A stretch of DNA of 64,000 bases from NCBI RefSeq assembly GCF_003859795.1, contig NZ_RQYI01000008.1:1-64000 (forward strand), read 5' to 3'. Below are positions 1 through 8,940 of the stretch, piece by piece. The notes beneath the pieces were generated by a model. That model saw nothing but the letters and a program-made list of their open reading frames with translations. It had not been told where the DNA came from and searched no databases. The position numbers and the translations under genes were made by a program. Each line of letters starts with the position of its first letter. Within the stretch, counting starts at the first letter, position 1. This stretch comes from Alloprevotella sp. OH1205_COT-284. GTDB lineage: Bacteria; Bacteroidota; Bacteroidia; Bacteroidales; Bacteroidaceae.

Positions 1-159
1 TTGATTGATTTGAGAAAAGAATACATCTTTTACTTTGCGATCGGAAACGATTTGGTCGGCAAAACTAAGTTGGGAGCAGGGGGAGATCTTTATAGGGTGA
101 AGATGCAAAAAAAAGAAAGAATTGACAAAATAAAAAAGAAAATAGTTTTGCAGAGGTCT

Positions 160-2796
160 CTATATATGTGCTGTTAGGGTAATGGATAATGGGCGAAGAT
201 AATACTCTGAATAGAAGTTCTCCATATCTCCAATGGAGCGAGAACTGTAACTGCGGATATTCGTGAGATTATCACCGTTGAGGTTGAACTCCACCTTCTT
301 TGATAGTTTAAATTGCAGGCTACTACCAATGAACAGATAATCTTTACGTTCTGAGGTCAAACTGTTGTTATGTGTATGGCTGGCGTGGAGATTCAAGAAT
401 AGACGCGAAGGCCACAAGCGGAGGCTCAATTCTGCACGCTGATTTAGTTCGTCGTGGGTGAATGTATGTTGAGGAGCCGTCGAACGTTGTCGCTGCCATG
501 TAGATCTATAATCCAAGCGATATCCACTCACTATATCGAATGACAGTGTGCCTCGTAGGGCATAGCCTGTGGTCCGATAAGTGGTGAGTACCGATTGGCG
601 CAACATTTCACTCTTCCCCCATGAGCGGGTAGCCGAGAGTTCTATTTGTAGTGTATGCCAATCAATGTCCTTGCGCCCATAAGCCGTCAATATGTAACGA
701 TTACTATGATTGGGCATATATGTCGCCTCGACAATCGTATGCGCCTGCGCATCAAGGGTAGTGCCGTAGGCGATGTCACTCCACGAACGCTGCCAACTGC
801 CCTCCAAATGGGCAAACATACTCGTGAAGATGTCTTTGAACGCCACTTTGAAATGAGTGCCTGCACCGTAACTATTGTCGAGTGTCGCACGATAGCGCGA
901 AAGGCTGCGATAGTTTTGCATCACGTTGGCTGTGAGAAGCATTCTCCAAGGAGTCTCGCTAGCTGAATAGTGAGCATTGGCGTTGAACGTAAGGTAATCA
1001 GTGGCTTTCCATTGTAAAGAAAACGAAGGTTGCAAGTATAAGCGCAGGCGGTGAGCATCCGTTTCCTCGCCCTCAACAACAGCGTTGTTGAGGGCGGTAT
1101 AGGTCAAAGCAATGGGTACACTGAGCTTGGATTGGAAAGCACCACTGGTGTATTGTGCCACAGGTCCCAAATCTACACTGCTACGCAAGTGATTCATATC
1201 TCCATGAGGAGCCACAGGTATATTGGGATGAGCGAGTGCAGAAGTGAGTATAGTATAGCTGGTATTCAAATTTCCCGAGGTGGAAAGTGTCCATTTGCGA
1301 GTACGAAGGTTGCGCAACAAACTAAAACCATTGATCGTGGAAATGGATGTGATCTCTATGTCTTGATGAGCTCTCCTCTCGCCACCAATGATAAGAGTTT
1401 GTGGAGTCGTTGAAACTCGATTGGTAGATGTCCACTCAAAACCTCCTCCCTTTGCTGTGCGGTGCACCCAATGGGTGCGATTGCTCATTCCCAGCGAACG
1501 ATAGTGCAAAGCTTGTGAAATGGAGGACTCTCCGCCGGTTCCGTTCAACATAGAGAGTTGGTTCTGATGAGCCGAACGAATATCTCCTCGCCCCTCATTC
1601 CACCGTCCCCAGAGCGAGAGCGCATTCTTGAGATAGCGATGCTGAAGGTTCTTTTCATAGATGAGTTGTACATTCGCCGAATGAGTGTGCGTGCGATCGG
1701 CTATATCTTCCATGAGCAACTGCTTCTCACCATTCGGCAAGAGGTAAGTGATTTGTGAGAAAGAGTGCCCACTCGCTAAGTTGTGGCTGTAATTGAAATT
1801 ATAGTTTATCGTAATGCTGTCGGAGAGTTTTGCTAAATTGTTGAGATTGATGCTATGGCGATAGCCAAACAGACCATTGCCTATTGGCGGTGAGGAGTGT
1901 TCCACAAGTGAAACCATACGTGAGTTTCCCTCTGAGGAGAAACCATAATGGTCAGTACCCATCTCTTGGGAACGTCCCAGGTTGTCACCACTATAACGCA
2001 ACATGTGCTGCTTGCTCTTACCGAAGTACATGGCTTGGAGCATAGCCTCCCACAATGATTCATCGAAATTGTGTCCAGCCCCTAAATTAGCCGATTTGCT
2101 CCATATCCCCTTGACTTTATCTTTGAGTTTTAGGTTGATGGCTGCACGCTCGGAGGGAGTTTGATCCTGTCGCGAACGAATGTGTTCGTGATTTTCTAAT
2201 ACCTGCACCGTGGCGACATCTTCGGCCTTGATACCCTGTGTGGCGAGATTGTAACGTCCCTGCAACATATCAAGGTTTTCAATGTAGAAATGGTTGATAG
2301 GGGTGCCTTGATATTTAATCACTCCATTGTTCTCAATGGTGATGCCAGGCAGTTTCTGCAGCACATCACCTATGGAACGGTCTTTTCCACGAGTGTAGGC
2401 CGAAACAAAATAGTTGAGCGTATCGCGATTCCCCCACAGTTTTTGCGACTTGATCACGACTTCACGCAATGTCTTGTTCTCTTCCTCGACATGGAAGTCA
2501 AATGTTTGCGAATGCGCTTTGATACGAGTCGTTTTCCGTTTGATATTAAATCCTGATATGCTAAGGAGTACTTCACTGAGTTGAATCGTAGCCTTTAGTG
2601 TGTAGAGACCTTGTTTGTCAGTTGTCGCATAGGCCACAATGCTGGAATCAGTCGGTTGAAGCATAGTAACAAGAGCCCCTACGACCTTTTCTGTACCGCA
2701 ACGAGCCTGTCCACTCACGCTTATTATCTGTGTCTGAGCATTAACAGCACGGAGGGGGGCAACTAAGAGAAGTAAAATGAACCAAAAACGAGTCAT
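160..2796 (-). CDS. TonB-dependent outer-membrane receptor (CarboxypepD_reg-like, beta-barrel)
   Basis: Protein of 878 aa with a signal peptide (hydrophobic first 20 residues ending NAQ). A carboxypeptidase-regulatory-like beta-sandwich follows at about residues 25-110, then a plug-like region at about 120-230 (DVLQKLPGITIENNG, KYQGTPINHFYIENLD) and a long aromatic-rich beta-barrel to the C terminus. This is the Bacteroidetes TonB-linked receptor type often paired with a GLPGLI protein, and that gene lies directly upstream with only 7 bases between. It should sit in the outer membrane and take up an unknown ligand using TonB energy. The substrate cannot be inferred. The gene has no obvious promoter of its own and is probably cotranscribed from the GLPGLI gene. 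Confidence 0.85.
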   Translation of the reverse strand: MTRFWFILLLLVAPLRAVNAQTQIISVSGQARCGTEKVVGALVTMLQPTDSSIVAYATTDKQGLYTLKATIQLSEVLLSISGFNIKRKTTRIKAHSQTFDFHVEEENKTLREVVIKSQKLWGNRDTLNYFVSAYTRGKDRSIGDVLQKLPGITIENNGVIKYQGTPINHFYIENLDMLQGRYNLATQGIKAEDVATVQVLENHEHIRSRQDQTPSERAAINLKLKDKVKGIWSKSANLGAGHNFDESLWEAMLQAMYFGKSKQHMLRYSGDNLGRSQEMGTDHYGFSSEGNSRMVSLVEHSSPPIGNGLFGYRHSINLNNLAKLSDSITINYNFNYSHNLASGHSFSQITYLLPNGEKQLLMEDIADRTHTHSANVQLIYEKNLQHRYLKNALSLWGRWNEGRGDIRSAHQNQLSMLNGTGGESSISQALHYRSLGMSNRTHWVHRTAKGGGFEWTSTNRVSTTPQTLIIGGERRAHQDIEITSISTINGFSLLRNLRTRKWTLSTSGNLNTSYTILTSALAHPNIPVAPHGDMNHLRSSVDLGPVAQYTSGAFQSKLSVPIALTYTALNNAVVEGEETDAHRLRLYLQPSFSLQWKATDYLTFNANAHYSASETPWRMLLTANVMQNYRSLSRYRATLDNSYGAGTHFKVAFKDIFTSMFAHLEGSWQRSWSDIAYGTTLDAQAHTIVEATYMPNHSNRYILTAYGRKDIDWHTLQIELSATRSWGKSEMLRQSVLTTYRTTGYALRGTLSFDIVSGYRLDYRSTWQRQRSTAPQHTFTHDELNQRAELSLRLWPSRLFLNLHASHTHNNSLTSERKDYLFIGSSLQFKLSKKVEFNLNGDNLTNIRSYSSRSIGDMENFYSEYYLRPLSITLTAHI

Positions 2797-2803
2797 TTAA
2801 TGA

Positions 2804-3598
2804 TCAGAAATCTAAGGGTTGAAATTTTGCAGGTTTCATATCAATAGGTGTCCCTCCTAATACCACCATTCCCTTTATCACTGCCATACTTTCTATTTCT
2901 GCAGGCTTGATGTAATACGATGGATTAGAAACGTAGTTCGGATTCCCAAAGATACGATTGCGTAACTTCACAAATTTGGCACGTGCAGACTTTACAATGC
3001 CTTCTGGCACAGTGTAAGTGATGGCCTCTTTTGTGGGTTCTACCTTACTACATTCAAAACGATGGATACTATCGGCTGACACCGCACGGACAATCAGACC
3101 AGGCAGGCCTCCCAATCGCCATGGACCAAAACGAGTGGGCAGTTTTTCGGTAAACCATGCCGTCCACGCTCTTCCACCATACGTTCCGGTTGCTTTTTGG
3201 CAAGGTAGTCCGCAAATGGTATCGCGTTCGATTAGTAACGTCCATTTTATCTCGGCCATCTTTTCTGTGGTCAAATAGCGATAAGGTGGGATGGTCTCGA
3301 CTGAGGTTATCTTTCCCTCAGGATGGTTCTGCCAAGTAGTGGGAACATAGAGTAGTTGCTCATTCTTGTCATTTTCTCCATTGTGGCGCTTCTGCCCCAT
3401 GGTGCACGCCATATCTTGAGCTACTTGCAGGGTGAGCCCATAGTTCACTATATGATTTTCTCCCTTATTGTCAGAAGTCCGGCAAGTATAATCATAATGG
3501 GCAACTAAAAAAGTAGAGGCGATACTATCTTTGACTTGTCCATAGAACATTACAGAGAAACTCCAAGATATTAAACAGAATGTAATTTTACGAAACAT
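2804..3598 (-). CDS. GLPGLI family protein
   Basis: A 264-aa secreted protein. The N terminus is a signal peptide (FCLISWSFSVMFYGQ), and the diagnostic motif GGLPGLIV is present at about residues 162-169, preceded by WTAWFTEKLPTRFGPW. The family is Bacteroidetes-specific and typically encoded beside TonB-dependent receptors; its biochemical role is unknown. Here it is the first gene of a two-gene unit with the receptor downstream. Its 5' flank is unusual: about 20-40 bases upstream of the start begins a foreign-looking helicase fragment on the other strand, and I cannot find a TAnnTTTG promoter in the remaining gap. Confidence 0.88.
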   Translation of the reverse strand: MFRKITFCLISWSFSVMFYGQVKDSIASTFLVAHYDYTCRTSDNKGENHIVNYGLTLQVAQDMACTMGQKRHNGENDKNEQLLYVPTTWQNHPEGKITSVETIPPYRYLTTEKMAEIKWTLLIERDTICGLPCQKATGTYGGRAWTAWFTEKLPTRFGPWRLGGLPGLIVRAVSADSIHRFECSKVEPTKEAITYTVPEGIVKSARAKFVKLRNRIFGNPNYVSNPSYYIKPAEIESMAVIKGMVVLGGTPIDMKPAKFQPLDF

Positions 3599-3622
3599 TA
3601 TCAGGGTTGTTGTTGAGGTTAG

Positions 3623-4750
3623 ACTTATTGTTGCACCATACTTATATATGTAGATGAGTATCAGGATTGCACATTAGACCGGCATAAAATCATCATGTTA
3701 ATGTCTGAGGAGCTACCCGCCCATCTACTAGGAGACCCTTTACAAGGCATATTTGATTTTGCTCAACCCATTGTAGATTTTGAGAAAGACCTACTATCAT
3801 TTAACCGCTATGATTTTCTTCAAACACCTTGGAGATGGAAGAGGCTTGGAAACGGCAAACTTGGTCAACTCATTCTTGGGATGAGGGAATCTTTACTTAA
3901 TGAAAGAAGTATCAGTCTTGTTACAGACAAGGAGGCTGGTTGTTTCATACATAACACACAGGCACAACAGCGACAAGAGTTTTTCTTACAGAAGTTAGGT
4001 CCTTTTCTTAGAACTCTAAGCCAAAGAAGTGATAGTATACTCGTTATATTTCCTAGCTATATAGATAACAAGAGAATCCCTCGAGGAACAATCTCTGATC
4101 GATGTACTGCGAAATCTCAAATTGATATTAGAAATGATTTTGTCCTTATCGAGGCAATAGATGATTCTTCATACTATAAGTGCGCAAGAACGTTAGACGA
4201 CTTTATAGAGAAGCTGCCTAGATCACGAAAGCCTTATAAGAAACTTTTAGATATACTGGATGATTTGTCTTTCAAGAAGTCTGATATCTCTGATTGGATT
4301 TCTGAGGATGGTGTCAAGAAAAAGCGTGATAGCACAAAGAAAGTTAAATCTGAAGCGCTATCGAATACCGTATGTTCGGTTATTAAATCTCCATCCTATA
4401 GCATTTTGTTAAGGTTATTCACTACGATAAAGTCTGATTTGAGATGGAGACCTAAGCGCCCCGATGTCTTCTCATCAGTATCTACATGCCTCAAATTAGC
4501 AAATGAGAATGCTACATCTGTTCTAGAAGAGATGAAGAAGCACAAGAATCGCATAAGACAGGTGGGAAGAAGAATAGAAGGCCAATGCATAGGGACAACC
4601 TTGCTAACAAAGGGCTTGGAGTTTGACACTGTCGTCTTAATTGAAGCTGACAAGATGAAATCATCAAAGGATTTTTATGTCGCTATATCTAGAGCGTGCA
4701 AGGATGTTCATATTTTTACCTCAAATACAACTCTACATTTTGAGAAGTAA
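3623..4750 (+). pseudogene. 5'-truncated UvrD/Rep-type helicase (C-terminal part)
   Basis: An ATG-initiated frame starts at 3695, but the same frame is open back to 3623 and encodes helicase motif II there (YVDEYQDC at about 3647-3670). Motif III follows as GDPLQGIFDF, then motif V (TKGLEFDTVVL) and motif VI (YVAISRA) near the C terminus. No Walker A motif or 1A domain exists upstream, because the GLPGLI gene begins there on the other strand. This is therefore the 3' two thirds of a superfamily 1 helicase cut just before Walker B. The GDPLQGIF style resembles helicases of defence islands, such as GajB of Gabija; that link is inference. The gene is visibly more AT-rich than its neighbours and lies beside a tRNA and an IS remnant, so horizontal origin is likely. 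Confidence 0.8.
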
Positions 4751-4768
4751 GTTTTTGGGTGTAGAAAA

Positions 4769-4802
4769 GGGTGTAAATCGCTTAACTCGCTGATTTACAC
4801 CC
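4769..4802 (-). terminator. Rho-independent terminator of tRNA-Ser
   Basis: A perfect 11-bp stem (GGGTGTAAATC and its complement) with a 12-base loop, followed on the minus strand by TTTTC. It lies just downstream of tRNA-Ser. Confidence 0.75.
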
Positions 4803-4809
4803 TCGTCTG

Positions 4810-4894
4810 CGGAGAGAGAGGGATTCGAACCCCCGGTGCCTCTCGGCACGGCAGTTTTCAAGACTGCTGTAATCGACCACTCTACCATCTCTCC
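4810..4894 (-). tRNA. tRNA-Ser (UGA)
   Basis: Minus-strand cloverleaf with acceptor GGAGAGA/TCTCTCC, discriminator G, a long class II variable arm and T-loop GGTTCGAATCC. The anticodon loop CTTGAAA reads UGA, which gives serine. It has its own promoter and terminator. The helicase fragment and IS30 remnant on either side suggest this tRNA locus has served as an insertion hot spot. Confidence 0.95.
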
Positions 4895-4921
4895 AAGACC
4901 GATTGTTAGTTGAATTGACTG

Positions 4922-4953
4922 CAAAAGTAAAACTTTTTTCTGAAACAAACAAA
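4922..4953 (-). promoter_or_regulatory. Bacteroidetes-type promoter of tRNA-Ser
   Basis: On the minus strand TTTG, 20 bases, then TACTTTTG, which matches the TTTG-N19/21-TAnnTTTG consensus. It lies about 27 bases upstream of the tRNA. Confidence 0.7.
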
Positions 4954-5024
4954 TTTATAATTCATTTTTTTACTTTGTACGTACGTAGAGTCAACCCGCG
5001 TAGAGTCAACCAGCAAGTGCAAAA

Positions 5025-5409
5025 TTATGATATTCTTTTGTAGAACTCAGTTTTGGGTGTTTCAAAATTGAGTTTTTGTCTTGGTCTTCTGTTTATTTTC
5101 TTCTGTATTTGAGCAATTCTTTTATCAGTATAGTCATCAAAGTTTGCATACTTGGGTATATATTGCCTGATGAGTTTGTTTGTATTCTCAATAGCTCCTT
5201 TCTGCCATGATGAGTAGGGGCGGCACAGTAGACGACAGCTCCTAAGTATTTCGTTATCTGCTTATGCGCTGCAAATTCAGACCCATTATCTGCCGTTATG
5301 GTCTTGATGTGCTTCTTGTAGGGCAAGAGTAATCTGCATACCTCTTTGGCCAGTGGCTCAGACTTCTCATGACGTAGTTTAGTCATAAAAAGCATATTGG
5401 AAACCTCTG
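5025..5409 (-). pseudogene. IS30-family transposase remnant, 5'-truncated and frameshifted
   Basis: The upstream part reads VSNMLFMTKLRHEKSEP and then TITADNGSEFAAHKQI, the second Asp region of the IS30-type DDE core. Near 5217-5228 the frame shifts by one base. In the other frame the protein continues with PYSSWQKGAIENTNKLIR (the catalytic Glu region), then NRRPRQKLNF, and ends with TAA at 5025. The N-terminal DNA-binding half is absent; stop codons in this frame precede VAEVSNML. Restoring one base in the GCCGCCCC run would join the frames. Downstream (4985-5020) a short sequence GTAGAGTCAACC occurs twice and may mark the old IS end. Confidence 0.85.
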
Positions 5410-5679
5410 CAACATCCCCTTATAAACGTGCCAAAAAAAACTTGAAGGGGGTATTGTAGATGACAACCTCACATTCATCGTGCCTATAAATCGTTTAGGA
5501 CAACATTGTATTCTTCTCTAAAATCAGCAAAAAAACAATATATCTTTCACTTTCAGGCCGAATATCATGTTTTGGGAGCTTCAATCACGAAACGCCCCAT
5601 TTGTTCCGGATTCGTTTTTTCACTCCCCACTTCCCCTCCCGATCTCTCGCACGCTTCCGTCATTCCTTTTGCGGAAGTC

Positions 5680-5725
5680 CTACAAAGGAGTTAGATTTTT
5701 CTACAATGGAGTTACGAATTTCTAC
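5680..5725 (+). repeat. CTAC module of three boxes, 21-bp spacing (copy A)
   Basis: CTAC occurs at 5680, 5701 and 5722, exactly 21 bp apart, in units like CTACAAAGGAGTTAG and CTACAATGGAGTTACG. A comparable module lies beside the CG-rich end of the other complete repeat copies. Confidence 0.65.
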
Positions 5726-5797
5726 GCCTTAGGCCGTGCGCCCCATCGCCCAACCCCGCCAAACGGCAACAGCGAAAGGCGAAATGACCGGCGGCTT

Positions 5798-6188
5798 ACG
5801 CGTACGCGCGCGCATCCCTCTGTTATCACATTTTGCCTCCGCTGCCTTTGCAAAACGAGATAACCGGCTGAAAGACAATATTATATTTGCGAAGGCAAGT
5901 GAAGGCAAAACGCATCGATCCGGCACAAGTTGCTGTTTGTCAATATTTTGAGAGCGATTTTTGCCTTCACAAACATCTCGAAAGGGTATTTTCGCGGCAC
6001 AACAGCGGAAGCAAGTGAAGGCAAAGCCCCCTTTTGCCTTCACCGTATCCCCGCTGATTATCAATCTCTTGAAAAATCCTTTAAGGGGTTTGCCTTCACT
6101 TGCCTTCGCACATAACCATTTGATTTACAGTTGTTCGTGCGTTTTAGCGGAGGAAAAAACGGAAAAACAAAAAAACAGGGGTAAAAAC
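5798..6188 (+). repeat. Composite intergenic repeat, copy A
   Basis: Starts with an alternating CG tract (ACGCGTACGCGCGCGC). It then has TTTTGCCTCCGCTGCC, GCGAAGGCAAGTGAAGG, TTTTTGCCTTCAC, GCGGAAGCAAGTGAAGG, TTTTGCCTTCACCG and TTTGCCTTCACTTGCC, and ends TTTTAGCGGAGG followed by an A-rich tail with ACAGGGGTAAAAAC. The order and spacing match copies B and C. No coding frame is maintained across copies. Confidence 0.8.
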
Positions 6189-6308
6189 GCCCTTTCGAGC
6201 GTTCGTTCAAACCGATTTGAAGGGCTCAACATGACTTTCGACATATTCCGCCCCACCGACGCAGAGAAATCCCTGCTTCCTCCCGCTCGAAAGTTTCACG
6301 CTCCGCTC

Positions 6309-6342
6309 CTCCTCCCTCTCCAAGCAAGGCGAGAGGGAGGAG
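6309..6342 (+). other. Perfect 12-bp inverted repeat upstream of uptake locus
   Basis: CTCCTCCCTCTC and its exact complement separated by 10 bases, about 40 bp upstream of the predicted promoter of the FecA-like gene. No T tract follows immediately, so it could be a terminator of leftward or rightward read-through or a protein site. Confidence 0.4.
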
Positions 6343-6379
6343 AGAGCATGCCGCGCTCCAAAAATCACCAAAAGTGGTG

Positions 6380-6411
6380 ATTGCCCGTTTTTCCTTTTTA
6401 TCGTACTTTTG
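6380..6411 (+). promoter_or_regulatory. Promoter of the uptake locus
   Basis: ATTG, 20 bases, then TACTTTTG matches the Bacteroidetes sigma factor consensus. It would give a leader of about 260 nt before the FecA-like start at 6677. No clear Fur box was seen. Confidence 0.6.
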
Positions 6412-6676
6412 CACCGCAAAAACTATACGCACCTCATCGGAGCACCCCTCCTTCGACGCCTTTGCACCTTGGAACTCGCAGGCTTCCAAGGTTAAATTTT
6501 TGTCTTTACCTCTTTTCCCGCACAAAGACGACACGGGTCGTTTTGTCGGGCGCGCCCCTTCGTTTTTCAACGGAAGGACAGACGAGAGCGTGCAAAGGCG
6601 AAAGGAGGAAATTGGAGATGCCGATGAAAAAGACTTATTCGGCTCAGGAAACAGCCACAGCAAACCCAAGGATTTC

Positions 6677-8905
6677 ATGCACAAATTCCACTTTTTTTCG
6701 CTCCTCGTGTTGCTGGGATATGCCCATGCTCATGCCCAAAAACCGGAAGGAGAGCTCGACAGCACGCTCAATTTGCAAGAGGCCGTCGTGTCTTCCCGCT
6801 ACATTTTGGGCAGTAAGTTCAAAGCCCGAAACCGCACGGGGTCGGCCTACTACGTTTCGCCCGAAGAAATCAAGAAATACGGTTATTCCGACATCAACCG
6901 CATGCTGAAAGCCGTTCCCGGCGTGAACCTCTACGAAGAAGACGGTTTCGGCTTGCGCCCCAACATCAGTTTGCGCGGCACCAAAGCCGAACGCAGCGAG
7001 CGCATCACGCTGATGGAAGACGGCATTTTGGCGGCTCCGGCACCCTATGCGGCTCCGGCGGCTTACTATTTTCCCAACGCCGCACGCATGTATGCCATAG
7101 AGGTGCTGAAAGGCAGCAGCCAAGTGCAATACGGCCCGTTTACGACGGGAGGTGCAATCAACCTTGTGTCTACTCCCGTGCCTCGAAAATTCACCGGCAA
7201 TGCCAAAGTGTCTTTCGGCAGCTACAACACGCTGAAAACCCACGCTATGGTGGGCGACATGAAGCGCAACTATGGCTATCTGGTGGAGTTTTTGCGCTAT
7301 CAGTCGGACGGTTTCAAGAAGTATGACGACCGAAAGGGCGACGGCTTCTTGCGCCACGACGTGATCACCAAGTTTTTGGTCAAGACCGACAAGGCGGAGG
7401 GCGTCAATCACTCCTTGGAACTGAAATACGGCTTTGCCCACGAAAATTCCGACGAATCTTATTTGGGGCTGACGGAAAAGGATTTTGCCCAAACGCCTTA
7501 TTTGCGTTATGCCGGTTCGCAAATGGACCACATACGCACTTTTCATCACCAATTTGCGAGCACCTATCTGCTGACGTTCAACCCTTACTTCAAAGTGACG
7601 ACGAACGCCTACCACAATTACTTTTATCGAAATTGGTATAAGCTCAACGACGTGAAAGCCGGACACACCAAAGCCGAAAAGAGAAGTATCGGCCAAGTGT
7701 TGAACGATCCCGAAACCAACCGCGCCTACTATGACATCGTGACGGGCAAGACCGACTATGCGGGCGAAGCCTTGATTTTGCGCGCCAACCGCCGCTCTTA
7801 TCGTTCGCGCGGCATTCAGAGCAAGGCGGAATACCGTTTGTGGGGCGATGGTTTCTTTTGGGATTTCGAACTCGGCCTGCGCTACCACGCCGACGAAGAA
7901 GATCGCTTTCAATGGGAAGATGCTTACAGTATGATCGACCGGCAGATGCACTTGTTTCACGCCGGCGTTCACGGTTCGCAGTCCAACCGCATCACATCGG
8001 CCACGGCCTTTGCGAGCTATCTGCTGGCCAAGCTGCGCTATCGGAACTGGACGTTCACGTCGGGGGTGCGCTATGAAGACGTGGAACTCTTGAAAAAAGA
8101 CTACGGCAAGCAAGACCCCACACGGACGGGGAAAAGACGCATCGAAACGCCCAACCACGCACGCGCCCTCATTCCGGGGATAGGGGTGAACTATCAGATT
8201 GCGCCCTCGGCTTCGGTGTTTTTCGGCATTCACAAAGGATTTGCACCGCCGAGTGCCGAACTCTATCAAAAGGCGGAAAGCAGCGTAAACATGGAGTTGG
8301 GCACAAGGCTCCGCAAGGGCGGCCTGACCATGGAGCTGATCGGCTTCCACAACCGATATGACAACATGCTCGGCAGCGACCTGGCCGCGGCGGGAGGTTT
8401 GGGCACTTTGGAACAGTTCAACGTCGGAGAGGCCTTGGTGCAAGGCGCGGAGTTTCTGATGCAATACCGGCCGCTGCCCCGCCATTGGCAGGTGCAGCTT
8501 CCGCTGCAACTCTCTTACACTTACACGGACACGCAGATGCGCAACTCCTTCGAGAGCAACGCGTGGGGCGTGGTGCGAAAAGGCGACGAGATACCCTACA
8601 TCTACAAACACGCGCTCAACGCACAAATCGGTCTGAGCTACAAAAGGTTTGAGGCCAATGTCGGCATGCGCTACAACGGCGACATGCGCACCATTCCCGG
8701 ACAAGAGCGCATGGCGGAGAGAGAGAAAATTCCTTCGACCGTGATTTGGGACGCTTCGGTGAAAATGGACATCAACAAGAAAGTGTCCGTTGCGCTGAAT
8801 GCCATCAACCTCACCAACAAGAAGTATCTCGCCTCGCGTCACCCCTCGGGCATGCGTGCCGGACACCCCTTCGGCATCTATGGGGCTGTCCATGTGCAGT
8901 TTTGA
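6677..8905 (+). CDS. FecA-like TonB-dependent siderophore/iron receptor
   Basis: A 742-aa protein if started at the ATG at 6677, which begins a good signal peptide (FHFFSLLVLLGYAHAHAQ). The frame is open upstream to 6374, but that part is not signal-like. A TonB-box-like stretch (LQEAVVSSR) precedes a plug domain with NRMLKAVPGVNLYEEDGFG, NISLRGTKAERSERITLMED and EVLKGSSQVQYGPFTTGGAI, which is typical of FecA/ferric-citrate-type receptors. A beta-barrel follows, ending in an aromatic residue (GAVHVQF). It heads a ten-gene plus-strand series. The likely ligand is an iron complex; this is inference from family resemblance. Confidence 0.85.
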   Translation: MHKFHFFSLLVLLGYAHAHAQKPEGELDSTLNLQEAVVSSRYILGSKFKARNRTGSAYYVSPEEIKKYGYSDINRMLKAVPGVNLYEEDGFGLRPNISLRGTKAERSERITLMEDGILAAPAPYAAPAAYYFPNAARMYAIEVLKGSSQVQYGPFTTGGAINLVSTPVPRKFTGNAKVSFGSYNTLKTHAMVGDMKRNYGYLVEFLRYQSDGFKKYDDRKGDGFLRHDVITKFLVKTDKAEGVNHSLELKYGFAHENSDESYLGLTEKDFAQTPYLRYAGSQMDHIRTFHHQFASTYLLTFNPYFKVTTNAYHNYFYRNWYKLNDVKAGHTKAEKRSIGQVLNDPETNRAYYDIVTGKTDYAGEALILRANRRSYRSRGIQSKAEYRLWGDGFFWDFELGLRYHADEEDRFQWEDAYSMIDRQMHLFHAGVHGSQSNRITSATAFASYLLAKLRYRNWTFTSGVRYEDVELLKKDYGKQDPTRTGKRRIETPNHARALIPGIGVNYQIAPSASVFFGIHKGFAPPSAELYQKAESSVNMELGTRLRKGGLTMELIGFHNRYDNMLGSDLAAAGGLGTLEQFNVGEALVQGAEFLMQYRPLPRHWQVQLPLQLSYTYTDTQMRNSFESNAWGVVRKGDEIPYIYKHALNAQIGLSYKRFEANVGMRYNGDMRTIPGQERMAEREKIPSTVIWDASVKMDINKKVSVALNAINLTNKKYLASRHPSGMRAGHPFGIYGAVHVQF

Positions 8906-8940
8906 TTGTAAACGAACAGATTAACCGGATATACAGACCC

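Larger units (their letters stand above)
5416..6308. other. Gene-free interval with repeat module and repeat copy A
   Basis: No credible coding region. The short frames here are overlapping, low-complexity and frame-incoherent. The interval contains the 21-bp phased CTAC module (5680-5725) and the composite repeat copy A (5798-6188), both listed separately. Confidence 0.7.

Noticed and set aside
3623-4750. Complete Gabija or other defence system
   Set aside because: Only a truncated helicase is present; no nuclease partner gene remains in the window.
5798-6188. Protein-coding small genes in repeat copy A
   Set aside because: Frames are not shared between copies A, B and C, and spacers vary in length.
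6644-8893. 749-aa minus-strand frame opposite the FecA-like gene
   Set aside because: Antisense shadow; composition is Val/His/Arg-rich without domains.
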